In this document: piece after piece, positions 23,938 to 38,200 of the stretch
Numbering within the stretch: position 1 is the stretch's first letter
Layout of the letters: every line of letters starts with the position of its first letter
Assembly: GCA_014706295.1 (NCBI GenBank)
Contig: JACSVZ010000001.1
Span: forward strand, 44,860,383-44,924,382
Length of the DNA: 64,000 nucleotides
Source of the DNA: Lycocorax pyrrhopterus obiensis
Taxonomy: Eukaryota; Chordata; Aves; Passeriformes; Paradisaeidae
Reading direction: 5' to 3'
Made by a program: the position numbers and the translations under genes
Notes under the pieces: model-generated
The model's database searches: none
Seen by the model: the letters and a program-made list of their open reading frames with translations, nothing else
What the model was told of the DNA's origin: nothing

Positions 23938-26900
23938 GAATGGAGGGAAAAACGTTCTTAAAAACCCGTAAGACTTCCTTTCAGAACACATAAACTGACT
24001 ATTTTAAAAACATTTCAATGTAAATCAGCAACTTACTGGTATATCTCACCACTACAGGTATTTGTTTCTGGGTTAGGGACGTTGTGGTACTCTTATGGGA
24101 AAATATTTAAAGCTGAACTGAGTTGAGAGGGTTTTTTAGATTATCGAAGAAGTAGGTTTTATCAGAAAATAGGTGTTTTAGGGAACAACGTGAGAAACAT
24201 GGATTTAAGAAATGTTATAGTAATTGAAGTTACTAGAAGTAAGTATTAGAAATCTATTAGAATAATAGAAGTGATTCTAATAATAGAAATTGCTGTTGAT
24301 TCATCATTTCACTGTGAGATGATGAACCAAGAGATACAGTCTAATTCTTCTCTCCTAGAGAACTGGCTCAGGGCTTCACAGCAGCTATTCCTGATTTATA
24401 TAGGTATCAATAAATTACGAATCAAGTCATGACAGAAAGTAATGCATGAAATAGTTGGAAAAAGATCATTTGAAAGAGAAACACTCTATTCTTACAAATA
24501 AAAGGCAGCATTCCATAGAGAAACTAAATACATGTGGTAATTGTGAAAGTTTGTTCAGAGCAGAAAGATGCTATCCATTCAAATTTCTTTTACCCTGCTT
24601 TAGCAGCTGTATGGCAGCAAGGCTGTTGTTTCTGGTGATTGATATCACACACATGCCAGACAGAAGTAGCATGATAGTTATGGATCTATTCTCTTGTTCA
24701 CATGATGATATTTGACACTGCAGGAAATAGAAAAGAAAGATATCATGTGTCATTCTCCTCCTTGACCAGATTTAAAAATTTGTGAAAGAGCCCAAGTGCT
24801 GACATACAGTATTAAGAAACTTTTCTTTTTTCTAAGTATTCAGTTACTATCCAAATACTATTTCCAAAACTTTCACAGTGCCCTAGCTTCTAATTTCCAT
24901 GAGAAGCATCAGTCAAACACTTTCTAATCTTATATCAAGGAAGAATATCAAATTCATAATGGAAACTGATGACATTTGATACAAGCCTGCATTAAACATA
25001 AGTGAAACTTCAATTATTTTAATAAAATTTGAAGAAAATTCACATGCTTTTCTAGTATTTTTCCCTCTTGTGTGAAAAAGCACTTTTCTTGAAAAGTGTA
25101 ATTTCAGAAGGACCCTTTTTGCAATATCCATACTTCTCAAGAAAAAGGTTCTTTTTTTGACATAAGTATTTCTTGCATTAAAAAGCCCATTTCCTGGTAA
25201 CTACACTTGCAAGTAAAGAGAAGGCTAAAAAATTCAGTGAAACAGTAGTACCAACAGATAACCTGACAGAAATTAAATTCAGCTCCCACTTTTAGATGGA
25301 TAATTCCATATTTTAAAAATTTCACGCATTACTGAGGCAAACATTAATTGATTCACCCAGCATCTCTACTGTGCACTCATCCTCAAAGAGGTAGATTGGA
25401 AAATGATTGAGATTAATTCCCTGGAAGATTATAGAATCTAGCAACTCTCTACTTTCTAGATACCAAAGAATAAGCCTTGCATTTAGACAGTTATACAAGT
25501 TGCTTGAAGTCAGTCTGTGTGACTAAACTATAATAGAAATGTTTAAAAAACAAACTAACAGCCCAAAAAAACCAAAAATAAAAGATAAACTAAAGAAACT
25601 CAAACCAAGAAAAAAAGGACCCCCTCCCAGCTTTTGACTACTTTTCAGATGGAAATAATATCTAAGAATGATATAGATGGGAGGATTCTTAGATAACTGG
25701 AGGAAACAGAATTCAGCCTAAAATGCAATGCTTTAATACCAGTAAATACTATATATAAATTATTGATTTGAGTCTAAAATAATGAATCCTACAGTCTTCA
25801 GCAGGCGTATTTCCATTTCACTGAAAAAGATTACATAAGAACTGATCTTAAAATCATAAGAATTAGAGGTTAATAAGATACAACTAAATTAATCTTTCCC
25901 AGTCACTTCAAAACAATTCTATATTCTTCTCTAGAAAAATCTTTCCAATGTCTCCTAATCTGTTTAGAAAATAATGACATGTTTCTGATTCTGATAATCC
26001 CACTTCCACTGTCAAACACAAAATTAGTAGAATATATTCAATATTCACATCAGGTTGTTAGAACAAAGTACATTTCTCTGTGGACCACACACTAATAAAA
26101 ATGTGCCCTATTACCACTGATTATATTGGTATTTCAGAGTGGTTTTAATTGGAATATTTTTTCTTAATGATAAAGTTCTGTTTCCTCTTTTCTGCTAAAA
26201 ATCAGTGCAGTAACTTCAGAGATGTTTCTACTCCCACAGCAGTTTAACATTTCAAGACTTCCTGACATATTCTCTTGCTACTTCCACTTCTTTGAGTCTG
26301 TTATATTTACCTTTTTTTCTTTTTTGTAAATCAAGACTACCAGGGCAGCCAGTCATTTTTGCTATTCAATTTACCAATGCTTTTATCATAATTAAATTCT
26401 TAAATTACTATTTGATTTATGTGTGCTTTGAACATTAGACAATTAAGTGCTCTGGAAAGTAAACTGATGCCACTGATTAAAGGGTGGAGTTTTTTTTTAG
26501 GTAAAACCATCAACAGTACTGGAAATGGCTCATCAAGTTACACAGGGGGACATGTTAAATGCCAGCATTCTGAAATTAGATCTAAGAAACTATCTGAAAT
26601 AGTCATGCCATATCAAAGTTAAATGTTTCACACTGTTCCCTTATTGCCCAGAAGTTTCTCAAGCAAGACCATAAATATTTTAAGACATCATTTTGGATGA
26701 GGTAGCTTAAATGTACATCAGTTGATGGTATTATGATAGCACCAAGGCACATTATTACAGAGAGTTTATCAACAGAATAATCAACAGAAAAATCAAAAAT
26801 TCACTCAAAATGTGTCTGATTATTATACACACTTCGAAATAGCTCCTTATATAGTTGAGATAGTCATGCTACCACTCATGAAAGATGTAATTCAAATATA

Positions 26901-29900
26901 GCTTAAAATATTCAGAATTTTCTCCTCTAATAATTTCATAGTTTTAGCAGTCTTTCCACATGACAGTGTCCGGAGTTGTAGAAATAAATAATCATTTTAA
27001 AAAAGCTGGATTGTAGTATTTTTGGGAAGCTGGTGCAGTTCTTTTGGGGATTTTTCTTTTTTTGGTTATTTTAAAAAACAGTACTAGATTGTATGAAACA
27101 GCAGAAATAGCACACCATTTTTTTGTTTTGTTTTGGGAATGTGGGTATGTTTGTGCATGCATGTGTGTGCAAGTGTGGGAGAAAGGTGGGAGAAAGATGT
27201 GACAAGTTGTATCACCAGGGGGCTTTTTCTTCTCCAATCTCCATAGTGACTGACAGCTAGTTATTTCAACAGATTCAAAGGAGCACTGGTCTTCACAAGT
27301 TTAATATATCTCACACATCAGGGAAGGCATTTTACTGTGCGTATGGCAGTTCTGACAATTCCTTGAGATACTATTCTGTTGAGAACAGACCACTTTTAAT
27401 GCAAGCAATGCCAGACAAGAATAGCTCTGTAGCCCAGTTTTTAATATACTTGATTCTTAGACAGCAAAAATAATCCCCAATATACTGGCTACTATGTGAA
27501 AAACAGATTGTGTTTTCCACAAGTGTTTTCTTGGTTTAAAATTGAAAACTTAGAACGAAAAATCATTTCCTATTTATTGGCTGAAGCTGCTTCGTTACTG
27601 AAAAAAACCCACCTTGAACTTTTTGTGTGGTAATTACAATTATTCAGAGCTGTTACAGTCCTGAAGTCTACAAAAATGGTGTCTTTATTAATATTCCCAT
27701 CTATTTGCTATTCTGTGATTTGCATAAAAGCAATACAATTAAAAAAGGAAACTAACCATTCTTCTTCTGAAGGAAATTTAAGACCCCTTCACGCCTTTAG
27801 TTTAAAGTTAAATGTTCAGGTTAAATTAAAAAAATTATTTTATTTGCAGAACAAATCTACTGAGAACAGTCTATTTTACTTAATATGATTTTATGTACTG
27901 AACTACTCTAGTTTTAAATTAAGAAGGAAGTGAATTCATGCATTAAGTTTAGACCATCTCTACATGAAGTGAATTACCTCATAAAGGCTCAAATAAAGCC
28001 ATTCTGGATCTACGACTCTGAGCAGATCACACTGATCTGAACAAAGAATTTACACTGTGATTAGTATAAAGTGAACTTCTCATTTACCATGAAATATAGT
28101 GAATAAAATCTGTAATCATAAAAACTCAGACAGCTCATAGTACACAGATATGAAAGTTTCAGAATATAGTAAGAATTCACAAACCACTTTTGCTTCAGAG
28201 CAGTTTCATTTCTAACTATACATTGCCTACAGTACCACTACTTGGAACACTCGGAAAGCCTGACTCACTATAGGTTGTAGTTGCAGGTCTGCAATTTTAA
28301 TAAGATCAGATTTTCTTTTCATTTTGCAATGGCTACTTGCAAAGGGACTGTGAATAAGAATGTTTTAGGACAGCCAGGCAAAAAGCAAACTGCTATATTC
28401 ATCTAAGAGAGAAAGAACATCTTTTCTGGTATTCTTTTAGAACTTCTATTCAAAACAATTCAGCATTCATTAATCCATGCAATGCAATAGGCCCAACTGA
28501 CATAAAAGAACAGAAGTTCAAACTATATATGGTATGTCAATCAACTGTAAAGTGTAGAGTTGAGAAGAAAATTACTTTCTTAATTAGAACTAATTAGGTA
28601 GTAAAATCTATAAATAAAGCAGCTTTTATAAAGGAAATAACTTGATAACTGTAAAGAAAATATTTCCAGTGTACTGATAATGAAATTTTTTTAGAGGTGG
28701 TATAATTTGAAATTCTTTGCACATATATGCAATTCCTGTTACAGATGGAAAGCTTTATAATTACCAAAAGTGTCATAGAAAGATGTAATATGCAGTGAAG
28801 ACTTGATGGTCTATTAATGTCACAAAATATGTAGAGAAGTATTTTTCAGCATACTGTTAACACTTCCTAATAATGATCAGAATTGTAATACCACGTTTAC
28901 CAAATGCCCATAACTTTTCCTGCTGGTTGGGTCAATTTTCCTACATAAGCTGCTGTATGTGTAATATTTAAAGGTGGATACAAAACTCTGGGTGTAATTT
29001 TGCATATACAGCTTTTGTTTGTTGATGCAAACTTTGACACCTGAAATTGTACATAATGTGTATATAAAAAAGTTGGCATATAGGTTGTGTAACCAAAAAT
29101 ATGAGCATAAAATTGTCAACACTTCTTTTTTTCCATCCAAATTATCATCCATATGCCTAATACATTTTCCTTTTATCTTCCTCCAGGCTTCAGGCTAAAT
29201 TTGGTTCTGCTTGGCAGATACCAACAAATGTGTGAAAGCAATAGAAACATTGTGTAATAACGACAAGAGAACAAAGCTATTGAAATAGTTATCTAGAGCA
29301 TTCTTCCAGAGAATAAAAGATCCTTAATTAGCAACTATCAGGTTATTGCTTTGCTAGAGATCATATATTTTGTCTTTAAATGCAGGTCATCATGGAATAA
29401 TTTTGACATTCAGTGCTAAAATATCTTAATAGCTGCATTTACATTAAAAAAAAAAAAAGCAAAATACCAAAAAGCTCTTCTTGGAAGACAGATCTGACCC
29501 TTGTAGAATGAAAAGCTCAGAAACCCCTTCACATCACCCCTTCTACAACTAAAAACCTAAAAATATTTGCATTCCCTCAGCATGATAATGCAGATATTGT
29601 TTTCTAAAAAAACTGTAGTAGTGAAAACATTATGATGAAGAAGCATCTCTGGTGTTTCATTACTAACATCTGCTTCAGTGAGGTAAATCTATGACAAAAT
29701 ATTACTCTTGATAGTATTGTTATCATATGGCTATTGGGGTTTTGGGGTCATTCCACATTATATGCAGCTATACTGAAAAAGAGCCCTTCAGAATCTGAAC
29801 TGCATTATGCTTTAAATTTTATGTCTGCTGTATGTGGCCTCTGTGTCATTTGCTTTTGAACCATGTTGTATGCTAAATAAATGACAATAGCCCCAATTAG

Positions 29901-30016
29901 GTTTCCCGATGTAGAATATAAACTTAATTTAAAGGTATTTTTCACTATTCTGAAGTGCTTAACCTCAAGGAGCACGCTAATGCACTCTGGATACATTCTT
30001 TGCACACCCTTTCACT

Positions 30017-30085
30017 TAGTCTGATCTAAATCAGGAGCAGACACAAACATCAATGGAGTTCACCAGTATAAGACATGTGGAGTAA
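30017..30085. repeat. Ancient amniote palindromic-type repeat remnant
   Basis: 'ctgatctaaatcaggagcagacacaaacatcaatggagttcaccagtataa' resembles the reptile and bird repeat with 'taaatcaggagtaactcc' and 'caatggagttacaccagtgtaa'. It is strongly decayed and was judged by eye. Confidence 0.4.
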
Positions 30086-30269
30086 TCAAGGCCACAGCTT
30101 GTATACAAATCTTCACAGGGAAATCATTATGCAAATCATTTGTACATTACACAACCTAAACATTAGAGCCATCAAGGGGTTTTTAGCATAAAAGGTTTAG
30201 GCCAGTATTTTATTACAATCCTGTAAGAAAAAAAACAGTGTGGAAACCTATACATAGGGGTTTTTTGAG

Positions 30270-30308
30270 GGGTGTGTATATACACATATATATATATATA
30301 TATACACA
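30270..30308 (+). repeat. (TG/TA)n microsatellite
   Basis: GTGTGTATATACACA followed by a run of AT dinucleotides; partly palindromic. Confidence 0.85.
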
Positions 30309-31162
30309 GAAGTTAAAACATACTCATGGCTAATCACATTTTGATTTAAGTAAAACAATTTACTAAAGTTACAGGAGTTATGTGTACATAACTAAGGACT
30401 AACACTTGGTCAAATAAGAACAGTCAATGTTACTGTTAATTCAGTTTTCTCTTGGTTATGTCCATCCCCTAATCCATCCCTGAAAACCACTGGTCACTGT
30501 GTCTAAACTTAATAATCATATAGTTTGTAATTGTACTAAGTTGAGGATCTCTCTAATGTCACTAGGTATAAAATTATTAATGCATTTGCCTCCAAACAAT
30601 ACCAACTTTCAGGCATTTCAGTAGGTTTTCAGCATGTCTGCTTGTCGTGTGTCTTTAATCCTACCTGAAGTGCTTTTTTAAGCATGAGAGCTTTTCTTTG
30701 GTGCAATGATGCCCAGTCCCAGCTAATTAATATACCTGAGGGCAAAAGAGAGGGCAACAAGCGGCAGAACCCTCGTGATTCAGTGCATGCCATGATGGAA
30801 GGTACCTGATGTAGCAGACCTTTGAGAGGGAGGAGGACAGACGGCAGGGAGAGGAAGATAGAAGGAAATGCCATCTCAGGCTTCTGAAACCTTGAAAGAA
30901 ATGAACACCCTGCTGATGTCTTTAATAGTTCATAACAACAGCTGTCTTCCACTTGTGAATGTTTCCTATGATGTGGCGCTTCCTCATATGACACTCTTCA
31001 GTTCCATCTACCTCTTGTATTGCTTCACACCTCACTGCACCACAGGAGGCATCATATTGCAAAAAATTCTTCTCTTGTGAAGTGCCTAAGCACCACAGGA
31101 ATAGTTTTTCTCTGTCAGAATGAAAAGAGTCTTCATTGCATATTCCAGGTTTGGAATTCTTT

Positions 31163-31215
31163 TGGTTGGTTTTTTTTTTTTGCTTTGTTTTGTTTGTTTG
31201 TTTGTTTGTTTTTCC
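31163..31215 (+). repeat. T-rich/(TTTG)n simple repeat
   Basis: A poly-T run followed by TTTG units ending in a C-run. It may be the reverse complement of an old poly(A)-type tail. Confidence 0.8.
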
Positions 31216-31742
31216 CCCAAAATAAGTCAGTAACCATGAAAACTATCTGACACCATTTAATAAACTAACATTGTAACAGAACTCAGTTAAATTGCCACAT
31301 ACATTATGGTGGCACTTTGCTGCATAATTTAGGTCTAATGGGCTGTTAAGTACATGAGACTTTTATATACATACATGAGCATACATAGATATCATGTACA
31401 CCTATGATGCTGTTTGAATGAAAATGAAAAGTATACATAGAAATAGATGTGTCTATAGTTATAAAGTTATGTATATATGATGTTATCGAATATTTCTAAT
31501 GCTCAGTGTTTAATATGGCAAACACAAATATTATCAATCTAAAGACAGTCTTTGGATTATTCTGTTAAGTATCTCACTCCACTTCTGAGGTATTTTTTGA
31601 TATTTGCTTTCTTTACTGTTCATTGAAGGATAATGTACAAAGTGTCAGACAGAAATACATGAACCAGGTTTATGATCTCAAAAGCTCCAGTGACTACTGA
31701 GTAGATATTTTTCCCATTTGATCAAACAATCAAAAATTGAAG

Positions 31743-31805
31743 GCTCAGTCCTGCAAATGCTTAGACATATAAAGAATTTTCCTCCCATAAGTAGCTCCTG
31801 GTGAT
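31743..31805. repeat. Ancient amniote repeat remnant
   Basis: 'ctcagtcctgcaaatgcttagacatataaagaattttcctcccataagtag' follows the order of the archosaur and turtle repeat carrying 'cctgcaaatgcttaagcac' and 'cccatgagtagt'. It is short and decayed. Confidence 0.4.
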
Positions 31806-33919
31806 ATTATTAAATTTCTGGAAGTTAAAGTTTTCAGAGCATGCAAATATAAATATGAGCAATATATTAACTATTAAAAGTATTATTTTTGCTGTAGATC
31901 TGCTCTTTAATTATACATTCTGTTTGACAATAACGCATTTAAAAATATTCTATTAAAAAGCAATGCTTGACTTTTTTTTTTTAGTATGGCATTTTAAAGA
32001 CCTATTAAAACAAATCGTAAAGGATTATTTAATTATTAATTATATAAATTAATTTGAAGCCTAAACAACATAATGCATTGGTAAAAAATCCATTGCTATA
32101 GCTTGCAATTATGAGATGACTGTGCGTGAAAATGTGTATTTTATAATCTTAATTACTCTGGTATATTAATTAAACTTTAGAGTACAAAGCAGGGCATTCT
32201 GTAAGACAGCATTCAGCTGTTTCTAACCGTCTAGACCAACCATTTGTTTACTGACATATTTTGTTGGGGTTGGGTTTTTTTTTTCAAAATTGGTGATACA
32301 AGTTCAAATTTTGAGGCTTTTGACAAAGGCCTTAGTTCAATATAGAGCTAGATCAATTGAATGGCTTTCTTTTTATCTTAGTCAAAGTCATGTTTTGTTT
32401 TTCAGGAAGATTTTTATTTAACAAATTCTAAAACATATTTGAAAAATAGTACTTTCCCAGGAAAATTATGTGGGTTTATTTTTATATCGTTCAAGTCCAC
32501 AAAAAAAAAAAAAAAAAGAAAAAAATGAAGAGGTATGTTCACCTGACTTTCTAATACAAAGTTGATATTTCCTATAATGATTACAAATATGCCAATAAAA
32601 AACAAGTTTAATGGAAATTAATGAAAAGTATTGTAGCACCCAGTAAAGTCTTACAAAATATTTATTAGTGAAGAAATACAATACAAAAGATTTTAAAGGT
32701 CGGATCCTACAATGCTTTGCTGAACAAGATAGAAATCAGAAGAGAATGCAGAATTTGACACTAGCTGATTTATTTCTCTTATGAGATGGATTTGTGATCT
32801 TTATATTGCATTAGTCATTTAGGCCCAGATACTTAAAGGCATAAAACTTCACCATAAATTTTATTTTTAGTAACTGTCATTTAGCCCTTTATTATATATA
32901 TGTATTAAATAGTTTGAAGTTTACAGAAGACGTTGAAAACTTCCTTGCTAAGCAAAAGTGCACAGATTTCTTTGGGTGTTTTGCCTTTCTAAGGACTGCA
33001 AAAACAGGCCTTAGGGAAGATCTAACAGGAAACCTATTAAGTGACCATGAGATCACACACTAATCCTACCCTTAGGATAAAATCTAATCCTATCTTTTGA
33101 CTGAAGTGCTAAATTCCTCCTGGCCTGTCATCAGCACTTGCATAATTACTTCTTTCTTGGTTTTGCGTGTGTGTGTCTAAAAGAGACTGTGCAATATCAG
33201 GCTTCATATATCAATAGCTCCAAGTCCAGGCACCAGATTTCACAACCTTAACTATTTTGTCAGATTTTTTTCTTACACACGTCAATGACTCATTCTTTGT
33301 GAAGATGGTTTAACCCCTAATTCAACTTGATTACTATAATGTAACTTACGTTTATGACATAATAATGACTTAATTAGAAGTATTAAGAATGTAATACTTT
33401 TATTGAAAACTCATATGAAGGAAAACATAACTAATTGGCTGTTAACTTCAGTGGTTGTTTTCCATATCTGTCTGTATCTTTCTGAAACTGTTCTGCCAAA
33501 TTATTTTTACTTACGTCAAATTCTTATTGGAGAAGATGTGAGTTTTCTAGCCAGAAATGTAAGTAAGAAAACATGGCACTTGTTCATTCCACATAGATTT
33601 AACAATTTGCATATTTCAAGGTTCTAATTGTTAGAAAAGTTTGTAAAATACTGCGTTTCTAGTAGAGGATGACATTTAGATCTACCGATGAATTAGGTTC
33701 TAAAAGAGTGCCTTCTTCCAAATATTCAAAACTACTTGAAAGCCACATCTATGTAACAGATGCATACAATATGCTATTATTTCTTTGGAAACCCCTTTTA
33801 AGAACTACCTTATAAATTTTTGTTCGGGGATGACCCAGCATATTCAATTACACTCTAAATATTTTATGCAGGTACAGTATGAAAAGGACAACATTATTTA
33901 AAAAGTGGTATTACATATA

Positions 33920-34005
33920 TTTTGGGTTTTGTTTTGTGGGGTTTTTTGGGGTTTTTATTTGTTTTTTTGGGGGTTTTTTTGTGGTTTTTTTGGTTGTCGT
34001 TGTTT
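33920..34005 (+). repeat. T/G-rich tract with repeated GGGG runs
   Basis: About 85 bases made of T runs and G runs of 3-5 bases (GGGTTTTGTTTTGTGGGG and so on). There are at least four G-runs on the plus strand. Confidence 0.85.
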
Positions 34006-35197
34006 TAAGAAGGTAAACAGATTATTCAAATTAACTATACAGAGAATTTCTGTCTGGTCAATAATTCAAAGTTTTATCTTCTGTGATTTTGCTGGCAAAT
34101 TTAGTAAATATTTATCGAGTAATACTAGAAGGATTCAATAAGACTAGAATTTGATTTATTTAGCCCTCTTGTCTCAAACCTTGTTTTTGAACATACAACA
34201 TGTGCATTCATCTGATTCAAAGACTTCAGTTGCTGCATATTCTACTAGATAACTTCTGATGGTTAGTTACTCTTTGAGCTGCTTATTTTTCAGTCCCATC
34301 TGAAAGTATCTAATTAGAGACAAACAAAACAGTCCAAGAGCAAATTTTTCCTCTTCATTAAATAGCAATAATTTTTAAAATGCTAAATAATTTAATTATT
34401 TTCTTATTCACCAGTATAAATGATTGAGAAAAAAGTGCTGAGTGAAAAATGATTCATGCCTTTTCATAGTATTACAAATACCTGCATTAGTTCTCACTTT
34501 TGTTTTTAATCTATGCATGCTGTTTAATGTTTTTGTAGCTGACAAATTTTATATGAAAGTTCCCTATATTAAAAATAAAGAAAAATATCAGAATATGTGC
34601 TATAATGCTTAATTTCAACTGGAATTTCAGGTATACAAACATCAAATCCTGTCCTCCACATATCACAGCAATCAGCTCAATATGTAAGTTGAACAACAAT
34701 GGAGACATACAGAAAATACTGATAGCAATATCAGGCTTTCTTAGGTAGAAATTAAAACCTAATCACCAAAAGGATACAATAACTATAGAAGATTATTTGT
34801 ATGTCCGTGTTATATTTTTCTGAAATTATTTTAATTATCGCACCAAAACCATGCAAATCTGAGCTCCAAAATATATGTATGCAACATATGAGTAATGAAA
34901 GCAGTATCAGTCATTAGACCTACTGAAACTAATGTTCAGATCTTCAGGAAAAAAATACAAAAAATCTGTTTGGATGAAGACTCAAATACAAATCTTAACC
35001 AAAATCCGTGCTATTAATACTAATATTAATTTGGACCACGTAACCCTTTAAAATCATATTTTATTTTTAAAATTTGCAATCTGTATACGATAATATTCAC
35101 TTCCTGCCTTAAACTACTGGGAGTATTGCTGTGTAAGTTGAACAGTTACACATTTCAGTGGCAGAAGTGATGTTTGAATGCAGCTTTTATTAGCTTC

Positions 35198-35265
35198 CTA
35201 AGTGCCCAGTGCTGTTCCCATTGGCAGTGCTCCCATTGACTTCAATCAGGGCAGGAACAGGCCCT
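35198..35265. repeat. Ancient amniote repeat remnant with CCCATTGACTTCAAT core
   Basis: It contains 'gtgctcccattgacttcaatcagggcaggaacaggcccta', close to the recurring core 'cccattgacttcaatgggagcaggatcaggccc' of an old repeat common in turtles, crocodilians and birds. Confidence 0.45.
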
Positions 35266-38200
35266 AATTTTGTAAGGCACTTTAGGATCCTTTGGGAAGA
35301 AAGGTGTTAGAAGAATACAGGCCATAATTATCAATTAGTTGTCAACAAAGCTCTCTCACAAGTATCTCCCATGGTCACAGAACATCATATCTTAATTTCA
35401 AATTTCTGTTTGCTGTAGCAATTTTAATGCTGCAACTGTATGATTATTTGTCCAGGCTCTGGGACACTTTGTGACACCATAACTTCCAAATTTGACACGA
35501 AAAATTTTGATGCCTGTGTAACAGAAAAAAACCCCAAACTTAAGTTAACCAAAGCAATTTTCCTAAGATTAGATAAAATAAGATAGACCAAAATACCTGT
35601 CTCTCTTCTGACTGCGCTGCCTTAACTACAGCTAAAACATCCTTTCTATATAAGAATCTGACACCAAGGATTGAAAGGCTGTACATATCTAAAGAGATGC
35701 TTACAAGTTTAAGTTTTAGCAATATTTTAAGTCTTAAATACTCTATGTTCTGTATGTTTTTACTTTTGCATCTCTTCATGTAGATAGTTAAATTGAAATC
35801 TTTAAGTTAACTTCTGGTAACAAAAATACTTGCTTTCAGAGTCTCTGCCCTGAGAATAACTGCTTCCTTCTCAGTATTAATAAACAATTTTGACAATGCT
35901 AATCTTTTCAATATTTAGAATGCAGAGATAAATATAAATTGACCATATTCCCAAATCATGAACTCACTAAAATGAGCTCCTATTTAACCACTGTGGTCAT
36001 TTAAATTGTTTTAATACAAAGAGGTCAAAGGCTCCTTAGCAATTGTTCACTCACCTCCTAAAAACCCTGTGAGTCCCAAAAATAGATATGGCCTGATTTT
36101 TTCTGAGCTTAATGAAAGCAACAACAACAACAATAAAAACAACTATTCTTATTGAAGCATTTGAATAACAGCTATTTAACATCTTTATAATTCATTCAAA
36201 TTCTGCAATCCCTATTCAAATAAAAAAAAAAACCCACCCTGTTTTAAAAGACAAGACAAAATGACATTCAGAACCTATAGCTACTTATATTATATATATA
36301 GCTTTACAGTTCAAATATCTGAATAAATAAAAAATATTCATTAACCCTCGTGGTACCTCTCTGCCATTTGCTTAAACATTGTTATCAGTAACCTTTTCAA
36401 GCCAGCCACATTCAACTGAAGACAAAAAGTAAGCATTTCAGAAATTGAACTAGTTTTAGACTGGAAGGTCCTTAGGGCTTTTCGAACATATCAAAATGCT
36501 TTCTGATACACGCACCTAATTGTATATTGTCTACATGAGTAAATCCAGAAAATACCATTTCATAGGAAGAACATACTTTCATAACAGTAATCATAATCCC
36601 AATAAGGTCAGAAACACTTCCTTCTCCATCAGACAAACCAGAACTCAGACTAAGTATTGACATAAGCCTGTATGTGTCAGACATATATTTAAATTCCAAA
36701 TTCCAAACATAAAAGTATGTTACACAAAAAATTCTGACTGAACCCAATGGGACAACTGACATAAATCAAATTTTCACATGTGGAAATAGTCAGAGAATCG
36801 AAATTTACTTTGGAAGTTTTGTCTTCACAGCTGTGTTAAATAATTTTCTGTTTGGGTTGTGAAATAATACTGAGTTTTAATGATTAAGTGAACAATTCTG
36901 AAGCCTTACATCAACACACAGAGATGGAGATAAGGGTACCTAAGACAAACATAAATGAAAACAGTTTCACTATGTAACTGTAAATTGAAATTACATAGTA
37001 TTGATCAGACCAAAGATGGGAATTTTTTGGTATTTTGCCATAAATGATTATATAGAGCAGTAAGTAATTCTCAAACGTTTAAATAGCAAATGAGGCAAAA
37101 ATAATACCTATTTTAACATTAAAGAAAAAGAAATCTGAGTCATTTGGACAATTGCTCATAAGATAAATAGTATGAAGATAGACTGATGAGATGGAGGTTT
37201 TCTTCCTCCATAATTAAATATCTGATCCTAACCAAATCAAACAAAAACTTCTTAGTAGTCCAAGGAGTCTTAAGAAATATTTAAGTACAGATAACATTTG
37301 GTAGATAAAATATACTGAAAATTATAGAACACATTCATTATATAAAATTATGTGTGAATGAAAAAATATCACCCATCATAAATACATTCCATTATATCTT
37401 TAAAAACTGGTGAATTTAGAATCATTATCTTAACTACTTCTCATATTTTTAGAAACAACTTTTCGCAGGAGCGTAGCAACTTCTTACTCTTTAGGAAAAA
37501 GTATTGTTAAGGAAGAATTAATGTACATTTTAGTACAATATGCATTAGTGGACTTTTACTATTAGAAAAATATTAAGTAATACATTGCACAATAAAATTA
37601 ATAAATTCTACTGTTCAACATGATATTATGGCACATTGCCACTTACTTGTTGGAAGCTATTACTTGTCAGGCCAAAAAAGTTAAAAATAAAGATTTCAGA
37701 CCCAATCAGAAATTGCCAATAAGGATATCAGTTTACCACTTAAATTACTCTGCTGAAAAGCTTCATTATATAAGCACTGTCTAATGATATGACAAATATT
37801 CTCTTTGAGACAAGGTGCATGTAAAAAAATTAACTACAAAAAAAAAAAAATCTGGACTGTGTGGTGCCCCAGACACATGTACATATAAATGCATGTTTAT
37901 GCAAGTATGTATTTGTGTTACAACTTTACACTAATGATGCTACAGGTAGAATTTTTTGAAAAATTCCTACCTAAAACATAATTTCCTTTGACAATGAGGA
38001 GGATTTTGCTTAAGGTGTTACACCTGCTACAAAACCAAACACACCTCTTCACTGCCTCACAGTGTAAGAATCGAGAGGAGAAACATAGACCATGTGATTC
38101 TCCTTAGAAAATCAATAGCTATTTAGAAGAGTACAATATTTTTCTTTAAAAGAAATAAACACGCTGAAGAACAATAGCTTAGATCCCTTTGCACACAACT

